Shown here: positions 1 to 8,175 of the stretch, piece after piece
How positions within the stretch are numbered: the first letter of the stretch is position 1
How the letters are laid out: each line of letters starts with the position of its first letter
Source: Chthoniobacterales bacterium
Lineage (GTDB): Bacteria; Verrucomicrobiota; Verrucomicrobiia; Chthoniobacterales; UBA10450
Reading direction: 5' to 3'
DNA: 34,015 bases
NCBI GenBank assembly: GCA_013821455.1
Contig: JACDGS010000043.1
Span: 1 to 34,015 of the forward strand
Made by a program: the position numbers and the translations under genes
The notes under the pieces: model-generated
What the model was told of the DNA's origin: nothing
The model's database searches: none
The model's input: only the letters and a program-made list of their open reading frames with translations

Positions 1-121
1 TTTGCTCCCATTAAACTGGGCGCGGGTTTCCTCAACTGAGGACAATTCAGTGTGTAAGCACTTATTCATAATGTCGGGTGTAGGTTCCATACCCGCACCC
101 GGCAACTCCCATCATGTCATC

Positions 122-124
122 TAG
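122..124 (+). other. In-frame TAG interrupting the first gene
   Basis: The frame encoding the first protein can be read back to base 2, interrupted only by this TAG in the context ATC-TAG-GCG. Both other forward frames have early stops upstream. TAG is an ordinary stop elsewhere in the window (eno, the FtsB-like gene, the GNAT gene, the fatty acid transporter), so general recoding is unlikely. A TGG-to-TAG change would explain it. The upstream 40 codons are not clearly recognisable, so it could instead be the edge of older decayed sequence. Confidence 0.45.
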
Positions 125-1414
125 GCGGCGGCTATTTTCGATCAACTCTGGGATGACAACAAAGGAACTGCCCATTCGAAGGAGGAGTCAGGACCGACTT
201 ACTATCGTATTCACGCCGGTCGCTCGTTAGGCACGATCGACTGGAACTCATGGACCGACCTCCCTACGAGTACGGTTTACAAGGATGCGTCAGGTAAACC
301 CGTGGTAGCTGCCTATAACACTTCGGATAAGGAAAAGACCTGCCGGCTCTTTGAGGGCGGAAGGAACACCGCGACCTTTCAAGTCCCGCCGCGCCGGCTA
401 ATTGCCTGGTCGGCCGATAAGAAGGTCCCACCCGCTCTCTTAGCTGCGGTCCAAACACTTCCAAGTCCTCCCGCGATCCCACCCCCGAGTGGTCCACCGG
501 TTCTAACGACTATCCAGGTCGAACCTTCCGCTGCGCTTATTAGTGACAAGGCCACTCAGAAGTTTGTCGCCAAAGGACTCGATCAGTTTGGCAAACCTTT
601 CGCGATAACTCCTGCCTGGAGCGTGCAAGGCAAAGGCAGCGTCGATGCGAACGGACTGTTTACGCCGAATGGCGGTGGTAACTTCGTCGAACCTCACAGC
701 GACGTAATCGCGAAAGCCAACGAAATGGAAGGTCGCGCCTGGGCTGCGGTCGAGGAATCGCGTCATCCTAGTAAGATCATTCTAACTCCCGAAGCTCCGC
801 GTGACTTAAAGCTCGCCGCTAACTCGAAGATGAAGTTTCGCGCGGAAGCGGTCGATCAGTTTAAGGCTCGTTATCTGCTGCCCGTGAAATGGACTAGCAC
901 TGGAAATGTAAGTGTGAGTCCCGAAGGAGAAGTAACGGCAGGTCAACCTGGCGATGCAGCTTTTACCGTCGAAGCCGGAGACCAGAAAGTCACTGTGCGA
1001 GTAAAAGTGCTAAGTCCGGATCAAGTTAATCTGGCGACACTCAAACCTGTAACCGCCTCATCGAGCGAAAACGGCGGCACCGAGGCGCATCAGGCCGTTG
1101 ACGGAAACGATAAGACGCGTTGGGGAAGCGCCTTTAGCGACCCACAGTGGATCATGGTCGATTTGGAAAAGACTTACGGGTTGAAGAAGGTAGTTCTTAA
1201 CTGGCAAAATGCCGCCGCTAAAGTTTATGAGTTAGAGTTATCCAATGATGGCTCGCACTGGAGTTCGGCCGCAAAGGTGGACGATGGCAAACCCGGCGTC
1301 CGTACCTTCGACCTAAACTCGGTGAAAGCTCGCTACCTGAGAGTCACCGGAACTCAGCGAACCACTGGCTACGGGTATTCACTCTACGAAATCGAAGCTT
1401 ACGGAACACCGTAA
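125..1414 (+). CDS. C-terminal part of a secreted glycoside hydrolase-like protein with Ig-like and F5/8 type C domains
   Basis: The frame is open from base 125 to the TAA at 1412-1414. The first possible start codon in it is GTG at 302, but recognisable protein sequence (an LWDDN and a GPTYYRIHAGRSLG stretch) is already encoded from about 125, so 302 is probably not the true start. The upstream TAG at 122-124 interrupts a frame that is open back to base 2. The first ~95 residues resemble the end of a catalytic domain, with a closing beta-sandwich (AAYNTSD, VPPRRLIAW) of the kind I associate with GH81 endo-beta-1,3-glucanases; that family guess is weak. Two Ig-like or bacterial invasin-like segments follow (about 780-1010). 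The last ~125 residues form an F5/8 type C (discoidin, CBM32-like) carbohydrate-binding domain, with the ASSSENGG, AVDGNDKTRWGS and ARYLRVTG motifs. It is probably an exported polysaccharide-binding or degrading protein. Domain call firm, enzyme family tentative. Confidence 0.6.
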   Translation, partial: AAAIFDQLWDDNKGTAHSKEESGPTYYRIHAGRSLGTIDWNSWTDLPTSTVYKDASGKPVVAAYNTSDKEKTCRLFEGGRNTATFQVPPRRLIAWSADKKVPPALLAAVQTLPSPPAIPPPSGPPVLTTIQVEPSAALISDKATQKFVAKGLDQFGKPFAITPAWSVQGKGSVDANGLFTPNGGGNFVEPHSDVIAKANEMEGRAWAAVEESRHPSKIILTPEAPRDLKLAANSKMKFRAEAVDQFKARYLLPVKWTSTGNVSVSPEGEVTAGQPGDAAFTVEAGDQKVTVRVKVLSPDQVNLATLKPVTASSSENGGTEAHQAVDGNDKTRWGSAFSDPQWIMVDLEKTYGLKKVVLNWQNAAAKVYELELSNDGSHWSSAAKVDDGKPGVRTFDLNSVKARYLRVTGTQRTTGYGYSLYEIEAYGTP

Positions 1415-1455
1415 TTATAACGTCCGCTAAGTATCACAGTTTTCGGCTCCGTGCG

Positions 1456-2433
1456 TCAGGCGAGATAGTGCCTAACGAGTGGAATGAGTTGCGACACATC
1501 CGTTCGTCTAAAGCGGCGACTCTTAGGTTTGCCGCGGGTAACTGGTAAGTCACTTACCTGCGTGAGCTGACCATCCTTCCAGACCCAGGCCTTGTCGTTA
1601 TAGGGACCTACTTTCCGCGGGTCACTCCAGTTATGAATGGAGAGAAGTCGATCACTCACGGCCGCCGCGATATGCATCGGCCCGCTATCCACACTGACGA
1701 CGAAGCGCGCCCGGCGAATCAGCCAGATAAGTTGTAGAACGGTCGTGTGATTAAGCAGGTTGAGACAATTATCGGACAGTGGCAGCTCGCGTTTCGCGCG
1801 ACCGGCGAGCACGACGCGATACGGCGCGAGCGCACGGCAGAATTCCTCCACCGCGAGATCGCTAAGTGATTTGCGCGAACCGCGCGCGAAAGGGTGGAGA
1901 AGGACAAAGGGAACGTCGTCGTCGAAACGCTGGATCGGATCGCCGGTGGGTAAAGGAAAAGACAAAGGCCGCTCGACCGGCACACCAAATTTTTCCACGA
2001 GCGCGAGATAGCGCTCGACGGCATGCACGTCGCGATCGACGGGCGCGACATGGTCGTAAAACCTGCGCGCGCCTTCGCGCGCATCGCTCATGCCGTAGAA
2101 TTGGCGGGGATGACTGGCGCGGCCGATGAGAGCGCTTCGGAACAGACCTTGAAAATCGAGCGCAACGTCAGGTCGCAAGCGCCCGGTATGTCGCATCCAG
2201 GGCAGTAGTCGCGTGGCCAGGCCGAGACCACCCAGCTCACCGCGCGGGAAAATGTGAATATGATTGATGCACTTATTTCCGCGCAAAAGCGGCGCCCATT
2301 CGGGATTAATCACCCACGTGATGTTCGCATTCGGATAAGCGGCGCGGATAAGAGCAACCGCCGGCAGGGTATGGACGACGTCGCCTAACGAACTCGGTTT
2401 GATGATGAGAATGGAACGAGTGACGTGCGGCAA
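1456..2433 (-). CDS. Glycosyltransferase family 9 (LPS heptosyltransferase-like)
   Basis: A 325-residue GT-B fold enzyme of the ADP-heptose:LPS heptosyltransferase family, expected to transfer a sugar onto the LPS core at the inner face of the cytoplasmic membrane. The N-terminal IIKPSSLGDVVHTLPA loop carries the family's catalytic-base Asp (residue 18). The C-terminal VSVDSGPMHIAAA motif is the nucleotide-sugar site. The start is TTG at 2433, because an in-frame stop lies two codons upstream and the conserved loop begins seven residues later. It is the last gene of a long minus-strand run. The dispersed octamer lies inside the catalytic loop (2384, encoding Ser-Leu-Gly) and again in the last codons (1471). 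Donor and acceptor sugars cannot be told from sequence. Confidence 0.85.
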   Translation of the reverse strand: MPHVTRSILIIKPSSLGDVVHTLPAVALIRAAYPNANITWVINPEWAPLLRGNKCINHIHIFPRGELGGLGLATRLLPWMRHTGRLRPDVALDFQGLFRSALIGRASHPRQFYGMSDAREGARRFYDHVAPVDRDVHAVERYLALVEKFGVPVERPLSFPLPTGDPIQRFDDDVPFVLLHPFARGSRKSLSDLAVEEFCRALAPYRVVLAGRAKRELPLSDNCLNLLNHTTVLQLIWLIRRARFVVSVDSGPMHIAAAVSDRLLSIHNWSDPRKVGPYNDKAWVWKDGQLTQVSDLPVTRGKPKSRRFRRTDVSQLIPLVRHYLA

Positions 2434-2507
2434 AATCTATGAGCTCCGAATTAACGGCCTTCGCCTAACGAACTCAAGTAACTGGAAATTGCGATTAGCC
2501 CTCGCAC

Positions 2508-3230
2508 TCAGCGGCCTTGCGCGAGACGGTCGGCCAGGCGTTCAGGCAAACCAGCCGCCCGAATTTTCCGCTGGGTGGTGGCGAGGTCGTATTCAATCCG
2601 GCGCTGCTCCACGACGTGGTGATCGGTGTGCAAAATACGATAGGCGGCGCGCCAATCGCGGTCGCGCGGCTGGCCGACGCTCCCTGTGTTAATGAAGTAT
2701 TTTTTCCCCGGCACCATCATGATTTGATCGGTGGTGATGCGGCGCACCGTATCGTCGCGGACAAAGGCCGTCGGCCAATGCGTGTGTCCGAAAAAACAAA
2801 GCGACGTGTGTTGGTAGGTAAAACTCGCGATCGCATCGAGATCGCTAAAGACGTAGCCCCACTGATGCGGCGTGTCGAGGGTCGCGTGGACGATGGTAAA
2901 GTCACGGACTTGTCTCGTTAGGCGGAGATCGGCCAACCATTCCTTTTCCTCGCGGGAAAGGTGTTCGCGCGTCCAGCCGATCGCTTCCTCCGCGAGTTCG
3001 TTGAAGTCTTCCGTGGAAAAATTGCTCGATGCTTGTTCGTCGTGATTACCTTTCACGACGGGACATTCCAGCTCCTGGATAAGCTGCACGCATTCGCTTG
3101 GGTTGGCGTTGTAGCCGACGATGTCGCCGAGGCAAACATAGTGCGTGCAATGTTGCGCGCGGGCGTCGGCCAGCACGGCCTCGAGAGCTTCGAGGTTGCC
3201 GTGGATATCGCTGAGGATGGCAAAACGCAT
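2508..3230 (-). CDS. Calcineurin-like metallophosphoesterase (YfcE/MPP superfamily)
   Basis: A 240-residue cytoplasmic two-metal phosphoesterase. The metal-binding motifs appear in order: SDIHGN at the N-terminus, GDIVGYN near residue 36, GNHDEQ near residue 61, and GHTHWP in the C-terminal half, followed by NTGSVGQPRD. This arrangement fits the single-domain group that includes diadenosine tetraphosphatase-like and YfcE-like enzymes. The substrate is not predictable. ATG at 3230 places SDIHGN at residue 7, as usual. It lies 10 bases downstream of the TPR-like gene and is probably co-transcribed with it. Confidence 0.85.
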   Translation of the reverse strand: MRFAILSDIHGNLEALEAVLADARAQHCTHYVCLGDIVGYNANPSECVQLIQELECPVVKGNHDEQASSNFSTEDFNELAEEAIGWTREHLSREEKEWLADLRLTRQVRDFTIVHATLDTPHQWGYVFSDLDAIASFTYQHTSLCFFGHTHWPTAFVRDDTVRRITTDQIMMVPGKKYFINTGSVGQPRDRDWRAAYRILHTDHHVVEQRRIEYDLATTQRKIRAAGLPERLADRLAQGR

Positions 3231-3240
3231 CGCAAAGAGT

Positions 3241-3999
3241 TTACGGTTCGTGGTCGGGAATGCGCTGATCCAATGGGATATCGAGTTTCTTTTCGAGAAT
3301 TTTCAAACGCTTGAGCAAAGTCGGCAGGCGTTCGTGCGACCCGCGCTGGTAGAGCGCGAGAAGCGCATCGTAGGCCGCGCGCTCCTGGCCGGGCGCGTAG
3401 GATAACTCGTAGGCGGCGAAACGCTCGTCGAATTCTGGCGCGCCCTCGAGTTTGGCGGCCTGCGCGTAGAGGCGGGCGGCCGCGCTGTGATCGCCCAGCT
3501 TGTCTTTGCAAAGCCTGGCGAGCGCCTCGTAAAGCTGAGGCCGGTCGGGATTGTTTTTGATTCCGCGCTCGAGGAAATCCTTCCCGAGCGCGAAATATTC
3601 CTGCTGTGCTTTGCGGCGCATGGCGTCGTTAGGCAAAGTGGTGTCGCGCATTGCGGCCACGCTCGCGTTCCAAGCCATGTGCCAAGCGGCCATGTCCCAA
3701 AACAAAATCAAACGCGGTTGCAAAGTGGTGACCTCGCGAAAGAGCAGCAGCACCCGGCCCCACTCCGTCCTCTCCCAGGCCACGTGCGCCTGGATGAAAA
3801 TGACGTCGGCGACTAACGAACGAAATCCGCTTAAAGCCGCGAGAAAACCGAGCTGGCCGATTTGTTCGCGCAGATCGAGGCCGAGTTTCGTTTCGTGAAA
3901 ATAAGCGCTCCGATGCTGCGCGGAGATTGAGGACTCGATCGGCACCCGCACCGCGCCGAAAGCAAGCAGGAGCACGGCGACGAGCAGCGCGCGGATCAT
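3241..3999 (-). CDS. Membrane-anchored TPR-like protein of unknown function
   Basis: A 252-residue protein. ATG at 3999 overlaps the TGA of the upstream permease gene as ATGA, which suggests translational coupling and argues against an upstream start at 4026. The first ~20 residues (MIRALLVAVLLLAFGAV) form a signal anchor. The body is helical, with degenerate tetratricopeptide-like pairs, for example the FLERGIKNNPDRPQLYEALA segment and an AAARLYAQAAKLEG helix. Coupling to an ABC-2 permease suggests an accessory role beside that transporter, but this is inference from context. No enzymatic motif was seen. Confidence 0.7.
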   Translation of the reverse strand: MIRALLVAVLLLAFGAVRVPIESSISAQHRSAYFHETKLGLDLREQIGQLGFLAALSGFRSLVADVIFIQAHVAWERTEWGRVLLLFREVTTLQPRLILFWDMAAWHMAWNASVAAMRDTTLPNDAMRRKAQQEYFALGKDFLERGIKNNPDRPQLYEALARLCKDKLGDHSAAARLYAQAAKLEGAPEFDERFAAYELSYAPGQERAAYDALLALYQRGSHERLPTLLKRLKILEKKLDIPLDQRIPDHEP

Positions 4000-4874
4000 A
4001 ATTCCTTCCCGTAAAACACGACCCACGCGAAGAAGAAATAGACCGAGGTGTAAACGCAGCCGAGCAAGGCGGTCTGGGCGAAGAGGCCGTTCGGGATGGT
4101 CGTGCCCGCCACGATATCGTCCACTAAATTGAAGAGCTGCAAATCGGGAAAAGCGAGCGCGACGAGCGCGAGAAAAGTTTTCGCAATCCAGCCCGCGCTA
4201 TTTTCCTGGAGCCAATACTCCCGCGCCGTCGCCTGGAGATGGCCGATGAAATAAATGAAAACCATGACAAAGATCGTGAAGATGTTTGAAGTCGCGAAGG
4301 TGGAAATAAAAAGTGTGAGGGAAGCAAGGAGCGCGGCCTTTAAATAAACGACGACGATTCCCGGCAGCAGATTCGCGCTGAACGCGGAAGCCTTGAGCGC
4401 GCGCACGGCTTCCTGCACCTGCTCGGGGCGAAGGCCGGTGGTTTGGCGCAAGGTTTCGCTCGCGAGCATTTCCTGCCTAACGAAAAGCACCGCGAGAAAG
4501 ACCGCGGTCATGGCCAGCAGACTAACGAGAAGCAGCAGTAACACACCGGCGAGTTTGCCCGCGAGATACTCGTAACGCGGGACCGGCTTGGCCAGGATGG
4601 TGTAGATGGTGCGCTCTTCCATATCGCGCGGCAGGAGCTGCGCCGTGGCCACAATCGCGAGGAGCGAAGTGAAGATGCTCATCGCGCCTAACGACACGTC
4701 TTTGAGCACCTGGAATTCCTGCTGGAAGCTCAACTGCGCCATGAAGATCGAGCTGCCGATGAGGAGAAGCGCGAAGATGAGCAGGAAATAAAAGACCTTC
4801 AGCCTAACGAGCTCGGTGAAGGTGTTGCCCGTGAGGGCGGCGATGCGGACCGGGGAAAAGGCGCGGTGTTTCAC
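3996..4874 (-). CDS. ABC-2 type transporter permease
   Basis: A 292-residue integral membrane protein with about six hydrophobic segments: one near residues 27-47, one near 80-100, a long one near 110-130, and three in the C-terminal half, ending in VYFFFAWVVFYGKEL. The PRDMEERTIYTILAKPVPRYEYLAGKL region between the second and third segments is typical of ABC-2 permeases of the NosY/GldF type. The start is GTG at 4874. Its ATPase partner lies just upstream at 4995-5849, separated by a palindromic repeat. The substrate is unknown; this family covers export of polysaccharides, drugs, proteins or membrane components. Confidence 0.85.
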   Translation of the reverse strand: MKHRAFSPVRIAALTGNTFTELVRLKVFYFLLIFALLLIGSSIFMAQLSFQQEFQVLKDVSLGAMSIFTSLLAIVATAQLLPRDMEERTIYTILAKPVPRYEYLAGKLAGVLLLLLVSLLAMTAVFLAVLFVRQEMLASETLRQTTGLRPEQVQEAVRALKASAFSANLLPGIVVVYLKAALLASLTLFISTFATSNIFTIFVMVFIYFIGHLQATAREYWLQENSAGWIAKTFLALVALAFPDLQLFNLVDDIVAGTTIPNGLFAQTALLGCVYTSVYFFFAWVVFYGKEL

Positions 4875-4895
4875 TTCGGGAAGCGGAGAGTTGGG

Positions 4896-4992
4896 TCCAC
4901 AGATTTCACAGATTTACACAGATTTTTACAGAGGACTTGAAAGCGTCTGCCGGGATAAAAAGTAATCTGTGTAAATCTGCGAAATCTGTGGA
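4896..4992. repeat. Palindromic CACAGATT element, copy 1
   Basis: A 97-bp inverted repeat. The left arm (4896-4925) contains three CAGATT units and is matched by a right arm of about 29 bp (4964-4992) made of AATCTGTG-type units. The spacer holds an AGAGGACTTGAAAG stretch. The same arms and a related spacer recur at 19949-20024. Here it fills the gap between the ABC ATPase and permease genes. It could form a long hairpin in RNA and change the ATPase:permease expression ratio. It is AT-rich compared with its surroundings. Confidence 0.85.
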
Positions 4993-4994
4993 CC

Positions 4995-5849
4995 TCATTT
5001 CTTTTCCGTGTTGTTAGTCGCCTCGAGAAAGAGACGTTCCAGCGTGGTCTGCGGCTGGCGCGTTTCGAGCAACTGCGCGGGAGACTTTTCGACGAGAGCG
5101 GCGATTTGCGCGAGCACTTCGGGCGTGGCGTTTTGCAAGATCAACTCGGTCTGATCCTCAATCGCAAGCAGGTCTTCGACTCGTCCTTCGCGCACGAGCA
5201 AGCCATGCGCGAGAATGCCGACGCGGTCGCAAATTTCCTGGACTTGCGCGAGCAAATGCGATGAGAGCAAGACGGTGATTCCACGCCGTTTCAGATCGAG
5301 AATGAGATCGCGAATATCGCGCGAGCCGGCCGGATCGACGCCCGCCGTCGGCTCGTCGAGCACGACTAGCCGCGGCTCCTGGAGCAACGCTTGTGCGAGA
5401 CCGATCCGTTGCAGCATCCCTTTCGAATAGCCTCCGAGCCTGCGGTCGCGCGCATCCTGCAATCCGACAAGATGGAGCAATTCCTCGACGCGATTCTTCA
5501 AGGCCGAGCCGCGCAGTCCGCACAGTTTCCCGTAAAATCGGAGCGTCTCCGCACCTGTCAGATATTTGTAAAAATAGGGATTCTCCGGCAGAAAACCAAC
5601 TGCCTCGCGGCTTCCGACTTCGCGGCTGTCGCGTCCGAAAATGGCAGTCGAGCCACTGGTCGGCGAGACGAGCCCGAGGATTATTTTCAGTGTCGTGCTT
5701 TTGCCGGATCCGTTAGGCCCAAGCAAACCGTAAACCTGTCCGGGCGCGACCTCGAGATCGAGACCACGCACCGCGACGAGTTTCGTCCGCCGGAAAGGGA
5801 TCGGAAAAACTTTCGTTAGGCTGCGGACCGCGACCGCCGGCTCAGTCAT
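4995..5849 (-). CDS. ABC transporter ATP-binding protein (ABC-2 exporter type)
   Basis: A 284-residue cytoplasmic ATPase with all core motifs: Walker A GLLGPNGSGKST, Q-loop region GFLPENPYFY, signature GYSKGMLQR, Walker B LVVLDEPTAGVDP and the switch His in LLSSHLL. The C-terminal ~60 residues form the extension common in CcmA/NatA-like ATPases. The start is ATG at 5847-5849 (MTEPAVAV). The frame is open further upstream, but that sequence is low-quality and overlaps the acylphosphatase gene. The real start overlaps the acylphosphatase stop by 8 bases. It pairs with the permease at 3996-4874. Confidence 0.92.
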   Translation of the reverse strand: MTEPAVAVRSLTKVFPIPFRRTKLVAVRGLDLEVAPGQVYGLLGPNGSGKSTTLKIILGLVSPTSGSTAIFGRDSREVGSREAVGFLPENPYFYKYLTGAETLRFYGKLCGLRGSALKNRVEELLHLVGLQDARDRRLGGYSKGMLQRIGLAQALLQEPRLVVLDEPTAGVDPAGSRDIRDLILDLKRRGITVLLSSHLLAQVQEICDRVGILAHGLLVREGRVEDLLAIEDQTELILQNATPEVLAQIAALVEKSPAQLLETRQPQTTLERLFLEATNNTEKK

Positions 5850-6120
5850 GGCGAATCTCGAAACCTCGCGCCGACGGCGCGTTGGCCAGCGCGGACTCCT
5901 GCTGTTTGCGGATGTGCGCGCGCAGCTCGCTTTGCCCGATCGCTTCGACGAAGGCGCGCACTTCCGCTTCATCGCCGCTTACTTGCAATTCGACGCGACC
6001 GTCCGCCAAATTGCGAACCCATCCGGTGACGTCGAAGCCTTTGGCGACTCGTTTGACCGACCAGCGAAAACCGACGCCCTGGACGTTGCCTTCAAAAAAA
6101 ATCTGCAGCGAAGTGATCAC
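5842..6120 (-). CDS. acyP: Acylphosphatase
   Basis: About 92 residues, the usual size for this small alpha/beta enzyme, which hydrolyses acyl phosphates. The diagnostic motif FEGNVQGVGFRWSVKRVA contains the phosphate-binding loop (GNVQGVGFR, with catalytic Arg), followed by GWVRNLADGRVELQVSGDE with the catalytic Asn. GTG at 6120 is chosen because it leaves eight residues before the motif. TTG at 6132 is an alternative. A longer frame upstream runs through the lipoprotein gene and is not credible as protein. The stop overlaps the ABC ATPase start by 8 bases. Confidence 0.85.
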   Translation of the reverse strand: MITSLQIFFEGNVQGVGFRWSVKRVAKGFDVTGWVRNLADGRVELQVSGDEAEVRAFVEAIGQSELRAHIRKQQESALANAPSARGFEIRHD

Positions 6121-6206
6121 GCGCGGCGGCAATGGTAGGCGGCGAACGATCACCCCGCCAGTGTAGGAATCGAGTCGCGCCGGCCGCGCGCGGACGGTGG
6201 CTTTGC

Positions 6207-6698
6207 CTAACGAGGCTGCGGAATCGCGGTCGGCTCCGGCAGCGGTTCCGGCGGCGCGACCAGGCGAGGATCGCTCGAATCTATCTGGAATTGCTCCTCG
6301 TGATTCGCAACCAAAGATGCGGTCTGGGGCAAAAGCGGAGGCGGTGGTGGGGCCAGTTTCTCCGCGACCAGGGAGGACGAGGCGGGCCGGATATCTTCGC
6401 TCGCGACGTAGCCATTCTCGCCGGTTTGCAATTGCACTTTTACATAGCCAAACGAAGGCCGGATGACTTTCATGATCGCGTCTTTGGGCAATTGCTGATC
6501 GGGACCGTTGCCCTGCTGCGGACCGAAATGATAGAACGGCGTCTGGGTCGCATTGACTGCATACCAGCTGCCGGTTGTGCCGGAAAGCTGTCCGCCAATT
6601 TTCTCCACGCTCCCGCAGCCGCCCAACAAAACCGCGAGGGCGATGAGCGTTAGCAGCATCCATGAGCGACTGCTTATTTGTAACTGTAAATGACGCAT
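6207..6698 (-). CDS. SH3-like domain lipoprotein
   Basis: A 163-residue protein with a lipoprotein signal: hydrophobic residues 14-25, then Leu-Gly-Gly-Cys with the acylated Cys at about residue 28. A bacterial SH3-like region follows (WYAVNATQTPFYHFGP through YVKVQLQTGENGYVASEDI), then a Pro-rich tail (PPPPPLLPQ and PPEPLPEPTAIPQPR). SH3-like modules of this kind usually bind cell-wall peptides or proteins. The start at 6698 overlaps the upstream gene by 25 bases; ATG at 6659 would still leave a short signal peptide. The stop codon TAG is formed by the dispersed octamer at 6206-6213. Confidence 0.75.
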   Translation of the reverse strand: MRHLQLQISSRSWMLLTLIALAVLLGGCGSVEKIGGQLSGTTGSWYAVNATQTPFYHFGPQQGNGPDQQLPKDAIMKVIRPSFGYVKVQLQTGENGYVASEDIRPASSSLVAEKLAPPPPPLLPQTASLVANHEEQFQIDSSDPRLVAPPEPLPEPTAIPQPR

Positions 6699-7114
6699 AC
6701 TCCCGCGGGCGCGTCCTCCTCCAGGCCCACCCGGACGTAGAATTGGCCGCTGTTCGCTACTGTTACTCCAGCAGCCGCCTTGCCATCCGCGCGATATTTA
6801 TCCGTGGGCACGGGCGCGCCGGTTTCGTTAAAAATTTCCAGACTCAGATGTTTGCCGGTTTCCGTCGCGCCGGCGGAGAACCAATATTGGTTTCCGGCAT
6901 AAAGGGTGACTGCAATCACCTTGCTTTCGTGCGGTGCGAGGCTCGCGCTCCAATGACCATCGCGAATCTTGAAGCCGTCATTGGAAAATGCGCCTGCCAG
7001 ATCGAGTGCCACTCCGCGCGCTGCGACTTCCTGATCCGTCTCCGCGAGAATCGCCACACTGAAAGCCGTACAGCAAATCAAGGTAAGACAAAACTTCAAG
7101 CCGATGCCCTTCAT
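6674..7114 (-). CDS. Exported protein of unknown function
   Basis: A 146-residue protein with an N-terminal signal peptide (MKGIGLKFCLTLICCTAFSV, likely cleavage after ILA). The mature part looks like a small beta-sandwich: SNDGFKIRDGHWSASL, AVTLYAGNQYWFSAGATETG, and FYVRVGLEEDAPAGVCVIYSYK at the C-terminus. This is reminiscent of domains binding extracellular ligands, but I do not recognise a family. The start overlaps the upstream gene's stop by one base (TAATG), indicating an operon with it. Confidence 0.7.
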   Translation of the reverse strand: MKGIGLKFCLTLICCTAFSVAILAETDQEVAARGVALDLAGAFSNDGFKIRDGHWSASLAPHESKVIAVTLYAGNQYWFSAGATETGKHLSLEIFNETGAPVPTDKYRADGKAAAGVTVANSGQFYVRVGLEEDAPAGVCVIYSYK

Positions 7115-7944
7115 TAGTCCTTCTTTTGAATCTGCTGCATGAGATGCGTGATCGCGTTCTGTAAATGACCGACCTCAGCGGCAGAAAGCGACTTTCCGAA
7201 AGGTGTCGCGACGATTTTTTCAATCTCCTGCAACTGTGCATCGACGCTTTTTACCAGCGGGTCCGCGAGCAGATCGGGCGAGATCTCGACCAGCTTCGAG
7301 TGAATGAAACGCAGCAGCTCCGGCTGTCGCAAAACCTGCGCGACTTTCGCGTCGTAATTTTTGGCCACGACCGCAGTCACTACTTGCGTCCCACGAATCC
7401 AACCGCCCAGACTAACGAGGATAACCAGATCCTGATCGCGGTGCGATTGCATCGAAGACTTCACCTCATTCTGCGTCGCCTCCAGCTCTTCCTGCAGCGC
7501 CGGCCACTCATCGTTTTCCGCAAACTGATTGATGCTGTTGCCTCGCGCTAGAATATTTTCACTCACGCCAAGAGCCTTGGCCATTTTGAGAATATCGCCT
7601 CCGGTGTTTTTCACCTGCTGCGAGTCCTGCGCCTCGATTGCGATAAAGCCGTCGGCGATGAGGCCGCCGAGATTCAGCGCGATCTGCGCGCGAGTTTTGT
7701 AATTCATCGCAATCGGTCCGCGAAAACTCGCGGTCCAATCCGGCTTGGCCTTTTTGCCGAGAGCGGCAAAGGTTTCCCCCGGAGTGGGGATGGTGATGGT
7801 GTCACTCTTGATCGCCTGCGTGAGATCGTTAGGCGAAAGGAAAGAGAGGGGAGCGGAGTGCGCTGCGCCAGGCTCGCCGATGGCGGAACTCACGAGCACA
7901 GACAAAAACAAAGTTACCGCTTTTTGTGAGGTCCTCTCGAACAT
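7114..7944 (-). CDS. Exported helical protein of unknown function
   Basis: A 276-residue protein with a signal peptide (hydrophobic residues ~9-22, probable Ala-X-Ala cleavage near residue 31). The mature part is mostly alpha-helical and rich in Gln, Glu and Lys. It contains a conserved-looking NYKTRAQIALNLGGLIADGF segment and a LVILVSLGGWIRGTQ helix. No catalytic motif was seen. It is the first gene of the nine-gene minus-strand run and is followed by two more exported proteins, which suggests a shared envelope role. Confidence 0.7.
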   Translation of the reverse strand: MFERTSQKAVTLFLSVLVSSAIGEPGAAHSAPLSFLSPNDLTQAIKSDTITIPTPGETFAALGKKAKPDWTASFRGPIAMNYKTRAQIALNLGGLIADGFIAIEAQDSQQVKNTGGDILKMAKALGVSENILARGNSINQFAENDEWPALQEELEATQNEVKSSMQSHRDQDLVILVSLGGWIRGTQVVTAVVAKNYDAKVAQVLRQPELLRFIHSKLVEISPDLLADPLVKSVDAQLQEIEKIVATPFGKSLSAAEVGHLQNAITHLMQQIQKKD

Positions 7945-8175
7945 TGGAGGAGATTATCCACGCGTCTGAGTATTTGCCAGCCGAAATAGATGGAATGATT
8001 CGCTTCATCGCAGAAGGCTCGAAGAAGTGTCCGCAGAGTCGAAAAGTTTTGGCCTAACGAACGTAACTGAAATGATTCGGTGATGCCAACGAGCACTGCG
8101 ATGATCAAGTCAAAGCGACGTTTCGCCACCAAATCTGTCTTGACATCGGACGTGTGACTGAAGAGTCTCAACCTT

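Noticed and set aside
5850-5972. N-terminal extension of the ABC ATPase gene
   Set aside because: The frame is open upstream, but it overlaps the acylphosphatase gene antiparallel in codon sense and has no family similarity; MTEPAVAV at 5849 fits the family.
8140-8175. TTGACA promoter upstream of the PEP-CTERM-like gene
   Set aside because: A perfect -35 hexamer is present at 8140, but no acceptable -10 box lies at the right distance before the ATG.
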